The position numbers and the translations under genes are program-made. Shown piece after piece: positions 21,392 through 30,997 of a stretch of DNA of 64,000 nt. How positions within the stretch are numbered: the first letter of the stretch is position 1; every line of letters begins with the position of its first letter. Source of the DNA: Phytophthora colocasiae (lineage: Eukaryota > Oomycota > Peronosporomycetes > Peronosporales > Peronosporaceae); the NCBI GenBank assembly GCA_018806915.1, contig JAGKQI010000080.1:186001-250000 (forward strand). The letters are read 5' to 3'. Below the pieces are notes generated by a model. It had not been told where the DNA came from. It saw only the letters and a list, made by a program, of their open reading frames with translations, and did not search any database.

Positions 21392-23692
21392 TCAAATGTA
21401 GATCTGCTCGTCCTCCTCCATCTTATGGTGCAGCCCAACGGACTCGACCGCGAATTCACCAAATTTGATCTCCTCGCCAGTCTTTCCGATCAGGAAACGC
21501 TTCTTGTAAATAAGGTTGGGATAAATCTGCTCCGTCTGCACAGCGACAAACCTCTCTGCTCGTGCATTGCCACCACGCGGGGGCGCGAGTCGAGCACGTT
21601 CATTCGGTAGCACGAGCACCAAGACCGCCAGTATCAACAGCACACCGCACCCCGTCCACGTACACACATTGCCCACTTTGGTATTTGTCAAGAAAACCTT
21701 TACCCGACGCGTCGTCGTATCCACAAGACGTCGTTGGGTCATCAGGATCTCCGAACCAGGCGCATTATCCAGCACTTGGGCGTTTTGGAAGATGAAAAGC
21801 AGCGCAGACGCTGCCATCGTCTCCACAACATCAGCGCCAATGTATAAGTGGTTGCTGTCTACGTACTGGAGATAAGTATCCACTACTGACGAGCACAAGC
21901 GCATGTCATCTTCTGGCCACGACTCTAAGCGTTCCAGCGTTGCAAAGGACGACACTTGTCCGGTCTCTAGTTTGCTTTTAGGCTCCAGTAGCTGAACCAA
22001 CGCCATAGGAGCTGGGTTTCCACTTAGAAGCTGACTCGGGAGCCACGGTTTAGGCAATACCAAGTAGCGACCGGTGTCACGGAGTTCGTAGTGCAGTAGC
22101 TGACAGCCTCCACTGGAAGATGTTACAGAGTCACATTCGTACGCATTGTTGTCAAATCGCCACGACAAACGCGCGAAGGACAGTACCAATGAGCGTGTCA
22201 CCGCAGCACTTTCAACGGTAGTCACAGTCGTGAACCCATACAAGAACACCGAAGAGGAGTCATTCAGTTGCACCAAGCCAATCTGTTTGCGTGGCGGACG
22301 CTGTCCGAAGGTCTGCTGAGGCTCCAGCAACGCACAACTGGTTTCTCCACAAATGACCGAGGCGTTATTCGGCCCGCGTAATGGTATCTTCAATGTCATA
22401 ACTTCTAAGTCCATCAGTGAGCTCAGTTTCCGCGTCTCGAATGAGGCATCCATAGTAGCATCTTCCCGTAGAGGCAGTTCTGTATTGCCAAAGGAGCTCA
22501 AAACGCCATCCAGAAAATCTTTCACGCTTGATGGTGGTGCGTCTACTTCCGTGTTTGCAGAAATTCTCACACTCTTCATCAAAATAGGGTTCCCTTGCAT
22601 CCACAACTCATAGGCCGTGGTTAGCGGCAGGACTTCACTCAATTGCGCATCGTCAACTGCCCCAGGGTGCGAAACCTCGTAGCGCTTCGTCATTTCTTCA
22701 CGGGACCAGCCATTCCCGAACTCGGCTGCCCACTCCTTTAAAGGAAACCCGAAAACAGCCTTCGGAGCTGCAGGCAGGAGTGTCTCGGGTGTAAAAGCCT
22801 CTGACAATTGAGAACTGCACCTGGACATCTCGAGAGGTTGCATTGGGTCCACTTTCCGAGTAAGGGCAGTCTTCAAGATGGTAGCCCCCAATCCTGTACT
22901 TGTCAGCTCGATATCTTCCTGCATTAAGAACCTCGTCGTGGTCGAATTGCTACCACTGTCCACTGTGTTGTCGTCCTTCTGGTTAGCTTGCACAGCCGAG
23001 AGTGAACTGCCCACAGCCATCATCACTGCAGGGATGAAAATCGTGAGTGCGAACTTCTTGAACTTGCTCTGCTTCTTCGTGGCCGGGTCGTCCCCTGGGT
23101 ACCATCTTAAATTGTGCAAATACACAATGAACACAGGAAAGATCTCCTCCACTCCAAGACCCACAATTGACTCGATAAAGCCCATAATGAGACCAATATA
23201 CGAATTGACATTATCCGCTCGGTCTTCAGCATCAGCTAGTGGCACGCCCTGGTCCACCACGAACCCATCACGCAGCCAAGCAGCAATTGCAGACATAACA
23301 GCGGCAGTGATCACCACCAGCACAGCGAATCGTTTCCAACGTAGAATAATCTCCGGTCGAGGCTGAGCCAGTTCCCCATACGCCACTTCGTCATGGGCGT
23401 CACTGTCGCTGACGCTGTCCACCCGTAGCCGCCCAATATTGTCCACCACTAAGTACGGGGACGCTCCTGCACCTGTAGGCGTCTGCAGGTCGCTACGTTG
23501 TTCAGGTCGCCCCCCTCGACTGCTGGCCAAAATGGCGTGGGGCGACTCGCACTCGAAGGCGTCGTCTGTATAGGAAGACATGCGGTCCGTCTCAAGCTGC
23601 CGACGCTCTGTTTGCTGCACTTCGTACTTGGCTTCTGCTTGAGCTCTGAGCGACTGAAGAGGTGCCGCAGGTGTACCCGACGGCCTGCCCAT
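21392..23692 (-). CDS. Four-pass membrane protein with large exposed domain (family member A)
   Basis: A 766-residue protein I cannot assign to a named family. Residues 1-115 are polar. Hydrophobic segments lie at about 122-140, 165-192 and 213-230, then a domain of about 450 residues rich in Ser/Thr and several Cys, then a last hydrophobic segment near residue 690 and a cytosolic tail ending LHHKMEEDEQIYI. It shares YLHNxxxYPGDxPA after TM2 and the tail pattern (QIYPNLIYKKRFLIG) with the two genes on the other side of its promoter, so all three are paralogues. The large loop is probably extracytoplasmic. Function unknown; a surface receptor or transporter-associated role is only a guess. Confidence 0.85.
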   Translation of the reverse strand: MGRPSGTPAAPLQSLRAQAEAKYEVQQTERRQLETDRMSSYTDDAFECESPHAILASSRGGRPEQRSDLQTPTGAGASPYLVVDNIGRLRVDSVSDSDAHDEVAYGELAQPRPEIILRWKRFAVLVVITAAVMSAIAAWLRDGFVVDQGVPLADAEDRADNVNSYIGLIMGFIESIVGLGVEEIFPVFIVYLHNLRWYPGDDPATKKQSKFKKFALTIFIPAVMMAVGSSLSAVQANQKDDNTVDSGSNSTTTRFLMQEDIELTSTGLGATILKTALTRKVDPMQPLEMSRCSSQLSEAFTPETLLPAAPKAVFGFPLKEWAAEFGNGWSREEMTKRYEVSHPGAVDDAQLSEVLPLTTAYELWMQGNPILMKSVRISANTEVDAPPSSVKDFLDGVLSSFGNTELPLREDATMDASFETRKLSSLMDLEVMTLKIPLRGPNNASVICGETSCALLEPQQTFGQRPPRKQIGLVQLNDSSSVFLYGFTTVTTVESAAVTRSLVLSFARLSWRFDNNAYECDSVTSSSGGCQLLHYELRDTGRYLVLPKPWLPSQLLSGNPAPMALVQLLEPKSKLETGQVSSFATLERLESWPEDDMRLCSSVVDTYLQYVDSNHLYIGADVVETMAASALLFIFQNAQVLDNAPGSEILMTQRRLVDTTTRRVKVFLTNTKVGNVCTWTGCGVLLILAVLVLVLPNERARLAPPRGGNARAERFVAVQTEQIYPNLIYKKRFLIGKTGEEIKFGEFAVESVGLHHKMEEDEQIYI

Positions 23693-24235
23693 GATACTGC
23701 GGACGTTACTTTAGCTTGGAAAATGTATGGGACGAGTACGATGGGCGCTAGAAAAGGCCGATATATGCTTTAAGAGGCTTGATATAATTATTCAATATCT
23801 GAATATTTTTCATTTCAGAGTGAATAAAAACAAGTGTAGACAGATGGACGTCTTCAACGTCGTCGTGTCGATTAAGTGGCTGTACCTATTAGCGTGCTAG
23901 TAGCAGCCAGTAGCACTGCTACTGGCTTTTGACTGTACCCTACAGCTTGCTGTGTTACACTATGAGGACTGTGCATGAAGCTGCTGGCAAGTGAAGTTGG
24001 ATGCATCATGTATCACTGGAGTGTAGCCAAGAAGCAGCATTAGCTGCACTATCAGATTTCATTTGTGATACCTCTTATTTATAATAATTCAGACACAATT
24101 GAACGCATTTTTACCTGTTGTTATTCTAACTTACTCATGCCGATATTTAATACCGTTTGTTATATAATAACCTTTTAATTGTTATCACTCCCATTCAATA
24201 TCACCTTACAAGGGATCGGCACTTCCACAATTACT
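23693..24235. promoter_or_regulatory. Shared divergent promoter region of membrane-protein genes A and B
   Basis: 543 bp between two divergent ATGs, A/T rich in the middle. A TCACTCCCATTCAATA stretch at about 24185-24200, some 40 bp before the ATG of gene B, resembles an oomycete initiator. Confidence 0.45.
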
Positions 24236-26512
24236 ATGGAGTTGCAGTCCCGTGGCGCCGCTGATGCCTCCTCGTCCACGACTGCCACTGCCACTTCATT
24301 CTCCAGCAGCTTCATGCCAGTCTCTCAGCCTATGGCCAATGGGGGCGACTACCTGCAGCGCAGCTTCACCCCCAACGAGTCTACAACCAACGACATGGCA
24401 CGTACAAATGCGCTGGCAGACCGCAACACCATCGTGGACATGAGTCTGCGGTTGAGTCGCTTCATCCTGTGTGTTGTCGTTGCATTGGTATTCGCGTTCG
24501 GTTTTGCACTGCTCACTAGCAACAAGAAGAAGCTCACATATGTGTACGAGAACAAGTTGGCAGCAGGCGAGACGTTGTCCGCCAAAGCCTCGTCAATCGT
24601 GGAGGACTACAATACGCTCTTCGGTTACATTCTTTTCGGTGGCGGTAAAGTGTTTGAAGTCTTCTGTGAGACGCTCATCTTCCCTACACTTGCCACATAC
24701 TTGCACAATTGCAGTTTGTATCCCGGAGACCAACCAGCTCGAACAGTCTCGGTGGTGAAAGCCCGTAGCATTTTCTGGGGGCTCAAGACGGTCATTATCC
24801 TCATGAATGTTGGCTTCACTAGTGTCTACGTTGGTCAAACTACGCTCGAGCCAGGTGAACTTCCTCGACGTCTTGGTGTGTCGGACGACTTGACAACGAT
24901 GTTGGCGCACATGGAGACCCCATGGGCAGTAGACTCCGATGCAGAGGTGCTACACTCAATCCTGCGCACGTCGGTGACAGGCTTCACGACGCCATTCGAG
25001 TTCCAAGATACTTGTTCGTGGTCAAATATCGATGGCAACGACAAAGAGCAGCAGCAGTGGGGAGCCTGGGCCGACGACGTCGACACCACATCTGTGAGCT
25101 TTAGCTTCCCGTCGCGCGCGTGGAATACCGAGCTTCTATCATCTCAATCAACAAAACCAATCAGGTCAACTGAAGTTCCGCTTCGAGACTACCTAGCCAA
25201 TCGTGAGAAGTACTCTGACACCAACGACTGGGATTCTAGTGCAGCAGAATTGTACTCAGTCTTCCTGCAGGGAATGGCCAAGCAGGGTTTGGCGGGTGCT
25301 TCTGTAAATTCTGCAATGGCTCCCCAATCATTTGAGGAATCGATTCACGTGATCGCAAGTGACTTGAAGGCAGCTCTTCCCACCAACACCCGAGTGGGTG
25401 ATCTTGTTCTGCACTTAAGGCACTATCAGCTCAGTGGAGACGTGCAGTTCACGATTTTGAAAGTATCTGTTCCTGTTGAGACTGACAATTCGGGTGCTAC
25501 GATGTGTGGAACTTCCGGTTGCGTGTACGCCACGTCAACAAGCGTATTGGAGCAGCTTCATCTACACCCGACAGTATCAATGGCATCATTTGGACTTGAC
25601 GAGAATTCTGCCCTGGTCTACAGCAGTTCCAGCCAATTCACACAGGAAGTGGGGGCCACTCAAACACCACATGAGGTGCTGACTCTTTCGATGGGCAAAA
25701 TGCAATGGCAACTGAGTCCACTCCATATTCGCCATGATGCTGTGTGTGCTGACGAAGACGAGCTGCAGTGTTTTGGTCTGAGCCTTCCGTTCACAACAGG
25801 AGATGGTGTGTTGTTGATCGGAAAGGAAGCTCTGGCTACTGATCACGTGGCTCGATCTGTTCCGTTGGTGACACTTCATCCGGCCACGATCCCAGATACA
25901 ACGCGATCGGAGAATGACGCTCTTACGGTTTGGCACCGTCTTGTATCATCGAATGGTATGCTCGTCCGTCCAAGCTCTTCCTCGTCAAGAGAGTGCAATT
26001 CGTTGGTGGACGCTTACTTGACGCACCTCGAGACGAACCATTTCTACTTGGACGGCCATTCGCCTGTCGATATGATGTCTGCAGCACTGTTTTACTTGGT
26101 TCAGCGTGGAGTGCCGACATCATTCGCCGACACGATGTCTCGCCGGCTTGCTTTAATGGCGAGTGGCTCTGGCACTGGCTCTGCTAATACTACAGCTGCG
26201 GGTCCTGCTACCACAGATATCGAAGTGAATGTTCCCACTGCGACAGCTTTGGTGACTGTTGCTGGATGCATTTTCATCGTTCTCCTTATGCTGTGCGTGA
26301 TTTACCTGCCGACGGCACGCGTGAAGCTATCACCTGACACGACCCCAGCAGCACAGTACGTGCAGATCCTGACAGACGACTTGTACCCGGACATTGTACA
26401 CAAGAAACGTTTGCGTTTCGCTAACGGTGACTGTCTTCTGTTCAATGAGTACGTGGTGGACGCAATTGTGCTACATGCCAAACGCGACCAAACCAAGAAG
26501 ATTTACCTGTAA
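24236..26512 (+). CDS. Four-pass membrane protein (family member B)
   Basis: I start at the ATG 24236; the 19 in-frame codons upstream have only a TTG. The 758-residue product has three hydrophobic segments within roughly residues 75-220 (FILCVVVALVFAFGFAL; a VFCETLIFPTLATYLH segment; VIILMNVGFTSVYVG), a large Ser/Thr-rich loop, a final membrane span near residue 680 (CIFIVLLMLCVIYLP) and a tail ending DQTKKIYL. From 24866 to the stop it is almost identical to gene C, while the N-terminal third differs clearly. Compared with C it has four extra codons near 25740 and a few more near 26200. Same family as A. Function unknown. Confidence 0.87.
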   Translation: MELQSRGAADASSSTTATATSFSSSFMPVSQPMANGGDYLQRSFTPNESTTNDMARTNALADRNTIVDMSLRLSRFILCVVVALVFAFGFALLTSNKKKLTYVYENKLAAGETLSAKASSIVEDYNTLFGYILFGGGKVFEVFCETLIFPTLATYLHNCSLYPGDQPARTVSVVKARSIFWGLKTVIILMNVGFTSVYVGQTTLEPGELPRRLGVSDDLTTMLAHMETPWAVDSDAEVLHSILRTSVTGFTTPFEFQDTCSWSNIDGNDKEQQQWGAWADDVDTTSVSFSFPSRAWNTELLSSQSTKPIRSTEVPLRDYLANREKYSDTNDWDSSAAELYSVFLQGMAKQGLAGASVNSAMAPQSFEESIHVIASDLKAALPTNTRVGDLVLHLRHYQLSGDVQFTILKVSVPVETDNSGATMCGTSGCVYATSTSVLEQLHLHPTVSMASFGLDENSALVYSSSSQFTQEVGATQTPHEVLTLSMGKMQWQLSPLHIRHDAVCADEDELQCFGLSLPFTTGDGVLLIGKEALATDHVARSVPLVTLHPATIPDTTRSENDALTVWHRLVSSNGMLVRPSSSSSRECNSLVDAYLTHLETNHFYLDGHSPVDMMSAALFYLVQRGVPTSFADTMSRRLALMASGSGTGSANTTAAGPATTDIEVNVPTATALVTVAGCIFIVLLMLCVIYLPTARVKLSPDTTPAAQYVQILTDDLYPDIVHKKRLRFANGDCLLFNEYVVDAIVLHAKRDQTKKIYL
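24866..26510 (+). repeat. Homogenised block, copy in gene B
   Basis: Nearly identical to 27184-28796 over about 1.6 kb. Differences seen are scattered substitutions, a 12-bp indel near 25740/28060 and a small indel near 26205/28503. Identity begins abruptly at CGACGTCTTGG. Confidence 0.92.
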
Positions 26513-26658
26513 GTTGTAACGAGAGTTTTGAATCAACAGCTTCAATTGGGCTGAGTCGTGCCCAGTTTCTAATGGACCACTGATTGTAACTGCTGCACCC
26601 ATCGGTGCCAACTACGTCAATATTCTTCTAGCTTCCCCCAAAGTAAAGTAGCAGCTTC

Positions 26659-28797
26659 ATGGCCCCAGCGTCACCAACCCCCGCCAACTATGGTAGTAAG
26701 TTGAGCAATTTCACGCCTGTCGAAACACCGGAAGCCATGGACTTGTCGGTCGACAATGACACCATTGTGGAGGTGAGCTTGCGTCCAGAGCGATTCATTG
26801 TTTGTGTGGCTGTAGCATTAATAGCGTCCGGAGCCTTCTTACTCCTCATGGCAAGTCAAGTCACTCTCAAGACACTGACAGGGGAGGGTCCAGATTTCTC
26901 GCAGGATGTAAACGACGTTGTGGACAACTACAAGTCCATTTCGGCCTACCTGCAGATCACAGCAAGCACTATATTTTCCACGTTCTGCGAGACACTCATT
27001 TTTCCGACGTTGGCCACATATCTGCACAACTGCAGCTTGTATCCTGGTGACCAACCAGCTAGGGTGCACTCTGTGATGAAGGAACGTGGCATTTTCTGGG
27101 GACTCAAACTGATCATTATCATCATGAACATCGGCTTCACCAGCGTCAACATCAACACTAAAAACCCAGACACTAATCCATCACGACGTCTTGGTGTGTC
27201 GGACGACTTGACAACGATGTTGGCGCACATGGAGACCCCATGGGCAGTAGACTCCGATGCAGAGGTGCTACACTCAATCCTGCGCACGTCGGTGACAGGC
27301 TTCACGACGCCATTCGAGTTCCAAGATACTTGTTCGTGGTCAAATATCGATGGCAACGACAAAGAGCAGCAGCAGTGGGGAGCCTGGGCCGACGACGTCG
27401 ACACCACATCTGTCAGCTTTAGCTTCCCGTCGCGCGCGTGGAATACCGAGCTTCTATCATCTCAATCAACAAAACCAATCAGGTCAACTGAAGTTCCGCT
27501 TCGAGACTACCTAGCCAATCGTGAGAAGTACTCTGACACCAACGACTGGGATTCTAGTGCAGCAGAATTGTACTCAGTCTTCCTGCAGGGAATGGCCAAG
27601 CAGGGTTTGGCGGGTGCTTCTGTAAATTCTGCAATGGCTCCCCAATCATTTGAGGAATCGATTCACGTGATCGCAAGTGACTTGAAGGCAGCTCTTCCCA
27701 CCAACACCCGAGTGGGTGATCTTGTTCTGCACTTAAGGCACTATCAGCTCAGTGGAGACGTGCAGTTCACGATTTTGAAAGTATCTGTTCCTGTTGAGAC
27801 TGACAATTCGGGTGCTACGATGTGTGGAACTTCCGGTTGCGTGTACGCCACGTCAACAAGCGTATTGGAGCAGCTTCATCTACACCCGACAGTATCAATG
27901 GCATCATTTGGACTTGACGAGAATTCTGCCCTGGTCTACAGCAGTTCCAGCCAATTCACACAGGAAGTGGGGGCCACTCAAACACCACATGAGGTGCTGA
28001 CTCTTTCGATGGGCAAAATGCAATGGCAACTGAGTCCACTCCATATTCGCCATGATGCTGAAGACGAGCTGCAGTGTTTTGGTCTGAGCCTTCCGTTCAC
28101 AACAGGAGATGGTGTGTTGTTGGTCGGAAAGGAAGCTCTGGCTACTGATCACGTGGCTCGATCTGTTCCGTTGGTGACACTTCATCCGGCCACGATCCCA
28201 GATACAACGCGACCGGAGAATGACGCTCTTACGGTTTGGCACCGTCTTGTATCATCGAATGGTATGCTCGTCCGTCCAGGCTCTTCCTCGTCAAGAGAAT
28301 GTAATTCGTTGGTGGACGCTTACTTGACGCACCTCGAGACGAACCATTTCTACTTGGACGGTCAGTCGCCTGTCGATCTGATGTCTGCAGCACTGTTTTA
28401 CTTGGTTCAACGTGGAGTGCCGACATTATCCGCCGACACGATGTCTCGCCGTCTTGCTTTAATGGCGAGTGGCTCTGGCACTGGCTCTGCTAATACTACT
28501 GACTTAGTAGTCAATGTTCCCACTGCAACGGCCTTGATCACGGTAGCTGGATGCATTTTCATCGTTCTTCTGATGCTGTGCGTGATTTACCTGCCGACGG
28601 CACGCGTGAAGCTATCGCCTGACACGACCCCAGCAGCACAGTACGTGCAGATCCTGACAGACGACTTGTACCCGGACATTGTACACAAGAAACGTTTGCG
28701 TTTTGCAAACGGTGACTGTCTTCTATTCAACGAGTACGTGGTGGATGCGATTGTGGTGCATGCCAAACGCGACCAAACCAAGAAGATTTACCTGTAG
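26659..28797 (+). CDS. Four-pass membrane protein (family member C)
   Basis: A 712-residue protein from the ATG 26659, 146 bp downstream of gene B in the same direction. The layout matches A and B: short polar N-terminus, hydrophobic segments near residues 50-70, 95-125 and 145-165 with ETLIFPTLATYLHNCSLYPGD between, a large loop, and a last span before the LTDDLYPDIVHKKRLRF tail. The first 170 residues differ from B, while the rest is almost identical to it. This mosaic pattern indicates gene conversion or unequal exchange between B and C. Confidence 0.87.
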   Translation: MAPASPTPANYGSKLSNFTPVETPEAMDLSVDNDTIVEVSLRPERFIVCVAVALIASGAFLLLMASQVTLKTLTGEGPDFSQDVNDVVDNYKSISAYLQITASTIFSTFCETLIFPTLATYLHNCSLYPGDQPARVHSVMKERGIFWGLKLIIIIMNIGFTSVNINTKNPDTNPSRRLGVSDDLTTMLAHMETPWAVDSDAEVLHSILRTSVTGFTTPFEFQDTCSWSNIDGNDKEQQQWGAWADDVDTTSVSFSFPSRAWNTELLSSQSTKPIRSTEVPLRDYLANREKYSDTNDWDSSAAELYSVFLQGMAKQGLAGASVNSAMAPQSFEESIHVIASDLKAALPTNTRVGDLVLHLRHYQLSGDVQFTILKVSVPVETDNSGATMCGTSGCVYATSTSVLEQLHLHPTVSMASFGLDENSALVYSSSSQFTQEVGATQTPHEVLTLSMGKMQWQLSPLHIRHDAEDELQCFGLSLPFTTGDGVLLVGKEALATDHVARSVPLVTLHPATIPDTTRPENDALTVWHRLVSSNGMLVRPGSSSSRECNSLVDAYLTHLETNHFYLDGQSPVDLMSAALFYLVQRGVPTLSADTMSRRLALMASGSGTGSANTTDLVVNVPTATALITVAGCIFIVLLMLCVIYLPTARVKLSPDTTPAAQYVQILTDDLYPDIVHKKRLRFANGDCLLFNEYVVDAIVVHAKRDQTKKIYL
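27184..28796 (+). repeat. Homogenised block, copy in gene C
   Basis: Partner of 24866-26510. Confidence 0.92.
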
Positions 28798-30196
28798 CAA
28801 AAGTATCTTTCATAATGTAGCCATTCTGTCACACGTCGCAGATTTATTTCACAATCGTACCGCGAGAGACACATTAGTCCAGTACATACCGTACCTAACT
28901 CGTACTTAGTCGCACTCATCTTAACGACTGGCTGTGGTATCTGTAGGGCATTTATCCCCTCATAGTTCCCACTTGGTCATTGCCAATTTTCCATCTCCAT
29001 CGACCAGTTGCAGACAATTTTCAGGTTCTGAGGCCCCAATACCCCGCGTGATCGAGATGATAGGACAAACTTCTTTCCCCATACGACCGACGCTGAGTCC
29101 AACCGAAAGACCCGACGTTCTTTTGCCAGGATGTTGGTGCTAGTTTGATCGATCCAGAACGGTACTTGTATATGGATATATCTGTATGTTTTGTATATAT
29201 TGTTGGGATGGCTGTGCGGATGAGGATGACACACAAACTTAGGACACCTTCCGAGAAGCAATTGCTCCGTGTGGACTGCTGTTGTATTCATACTGCCTGA
29301 GTCCGCATTTGCTTCATTTTATATTGTTGTTTCGGTTTGTGTGTGAGCGAGGATGAAAGAAAGGATATCTGTGTTTGTTTGAGGCGATCATCGTGTTGCT
29401 GCTGAAAACAAAATCACTTTCTGCTGCCTTCCAACTGAGCTTGCCTAGTGATTTATATTTATTTGTTGTTCGAGAAGGTGATGATTCAAATATGCATAGT
29501 TCAACTGAACGCCCCCAAGGCTGCTGTTGATAACATTCCATCAAAGTCTTTCGCTCCTATCTGATTCTCAACGACCAAGATACGTAGTAGTTTTGTATGT
29601 ATTGCGTGTGGGAGATCCTGCGACACGAGAGGAGTGATGAATTTGACATAATGGGAATCTCTCTGAAGGGCTGTAGTGGCTCTCAAGGTGTAGAGAAACA
29701 TAAGTCATCCTTGCACTGACCTTCTCAAGTTGCAGCTTCCAGCAGTTTTTCTTCGCGATTGAAATGATGTTTACAAGATAATCCAACTCTGAAGCCTATG
29801 TGTAGATTGAAAATCTAGAGCTTTTTAACCCTGATCAATCGCAACACCATTATTCATTGTCCAAATTCGTTCTTCTTGCACAAAACAATTTTCTTCGCAT
29901 CATGTGTAGACTCACGAAGTTAGGAAAGGATAAAACACAGCATTGGTACAGCTCTGGAACGTACTTTATTCACACAAACACTGCTTGCTTCTTGTGCACA
30001 AAATTTTTAGTTCGATGTGCACGAATTAAATAGAGTTAGCACACGTCTTCTACAACGCGTTGTTCAATGTGACAACCAACAAAGCGTCCAGCAAGCCTGA
30101 GACTCCGAGCTTCTGTCCTTCCGGTTGTCCAGCCGCTAGTCCTCTCAGTCGGTTGCTGTGCTCAACACTGCTGTTCTCAGTTTCTTGCAGCCTCAC
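28798..30196. other. Gene-free stretch of 1.4 kb
   Basis: Only short unrelated frames on both strands, several A/T-rich runs and no recognisable domain. I see no RNA gene or repeat here. Confidence 0.5.
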
Positions 30197-30562
30197 TCAC
30201 TTGTGTGCATTGCATTGGGTCAGGTACGCTGTCATTCGCTGTTGGTACATGAGCAGTTCTTCATCTCCACAGGTCGGACCGTCCACCACGTTCTCAATCC
30301 AGGCGACACAGTCGTTTGAGCAAATTTCATCGTTTTCGTCGGTTGCTCCTGACAAGTCGAAGGTCAGTGCAGTCTTGCAGGTCGATGGAATAGTCGACGC
30401 CTTGCTGCTGGAATCTGTATCGGACTCGAGAGATGCACGAATCGCTGCCACTTGAGTCTGCACTTGATTCACTTCGTTACTTGAGCACGAGGCAGAAGTC
30501 GATGACGCTTGAACGCTCACGTAGAGTAGCGAGAATGCACCGATAGAGATTATACGCGGCAT
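30197..30562 (-). CDS. Small secreted cysteine-rich protein, 121 residues
   Basis: Starts with a likely signal peptide (MPRIISIGAFSLLYVSVQAS). The mature part of about 100 residues has six Cys, probably three disulfides, is rich in Ser/Thr/Asp and has no further membrane segment. Size, secretion and six Cys fit oomycete small secreted proteins (elicitin-like or SCR-like apoplastic proteins), but the Cys spacing does not match the canonical elicitin pattern I know. A near-perfect oomycete initiator lies 33 bp upstream (30595-30608), which supports this being a real gene. Role as an effector or elicitor is inference. Confidence 0.7.
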   Translation of the reverse strand: MPRIISIGAFSLLYVSVQASSTSASCSSNEVNQVQTQVAAIRASLESDTDSSSKASTIPSTCKTALTFDLSGATDENDEICSNDCVAWIENVVDGPTCGDEELLMYQQRMTAYLTQCNAHK

Positions 30563-30594
30563 ATTGCTAATGGCACGTCTGTTCCGTAGGTGGG

Positions 30595-30608
30595 AAGATG
30601 GGAAGTGA
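30595..30608 (-). promoter_or_regulatory. Oomycete Inr/FPR-like start site
   Basis: TCACTTCCCATCTT on the minus strand matches YCAYTYYNCAWTTT at 13 of 14 positions, 33 bp before the ATG at 30562. Confidence 0.6.
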
Positions 30609-30997
30609 ATCTCCTCGAGCGCTCGGTTCGACTGGCCAGACTGCCAGCTTGTCCATTTTGCGAGAGCACATTAAAAACACCAATAAGATGTGAATTTCAC
30701 AAATATAGATGAATACCACAATCAAGACATAAAATAGCACAACAGCGATGTGAAGCACACACGACAAGACAGAAGAAGTACATTAAATTAGGTGAAGACC
30801 ACAACCATCGAACTATAAAAACACACACCCAATCACAACCATCCTCACAAGGAATATTGACGAATCACAGTCGCTATCAAGAGCATTTTAAGCCTGTCAT
30901 ATCTACGGATGTTAAAAAGCTACCAACCATCTCATTCTGCAAACCCCTCCCTCCAACGCAAGACCACCAAGTAGCTTCCTCACGCACAAACTTCACG

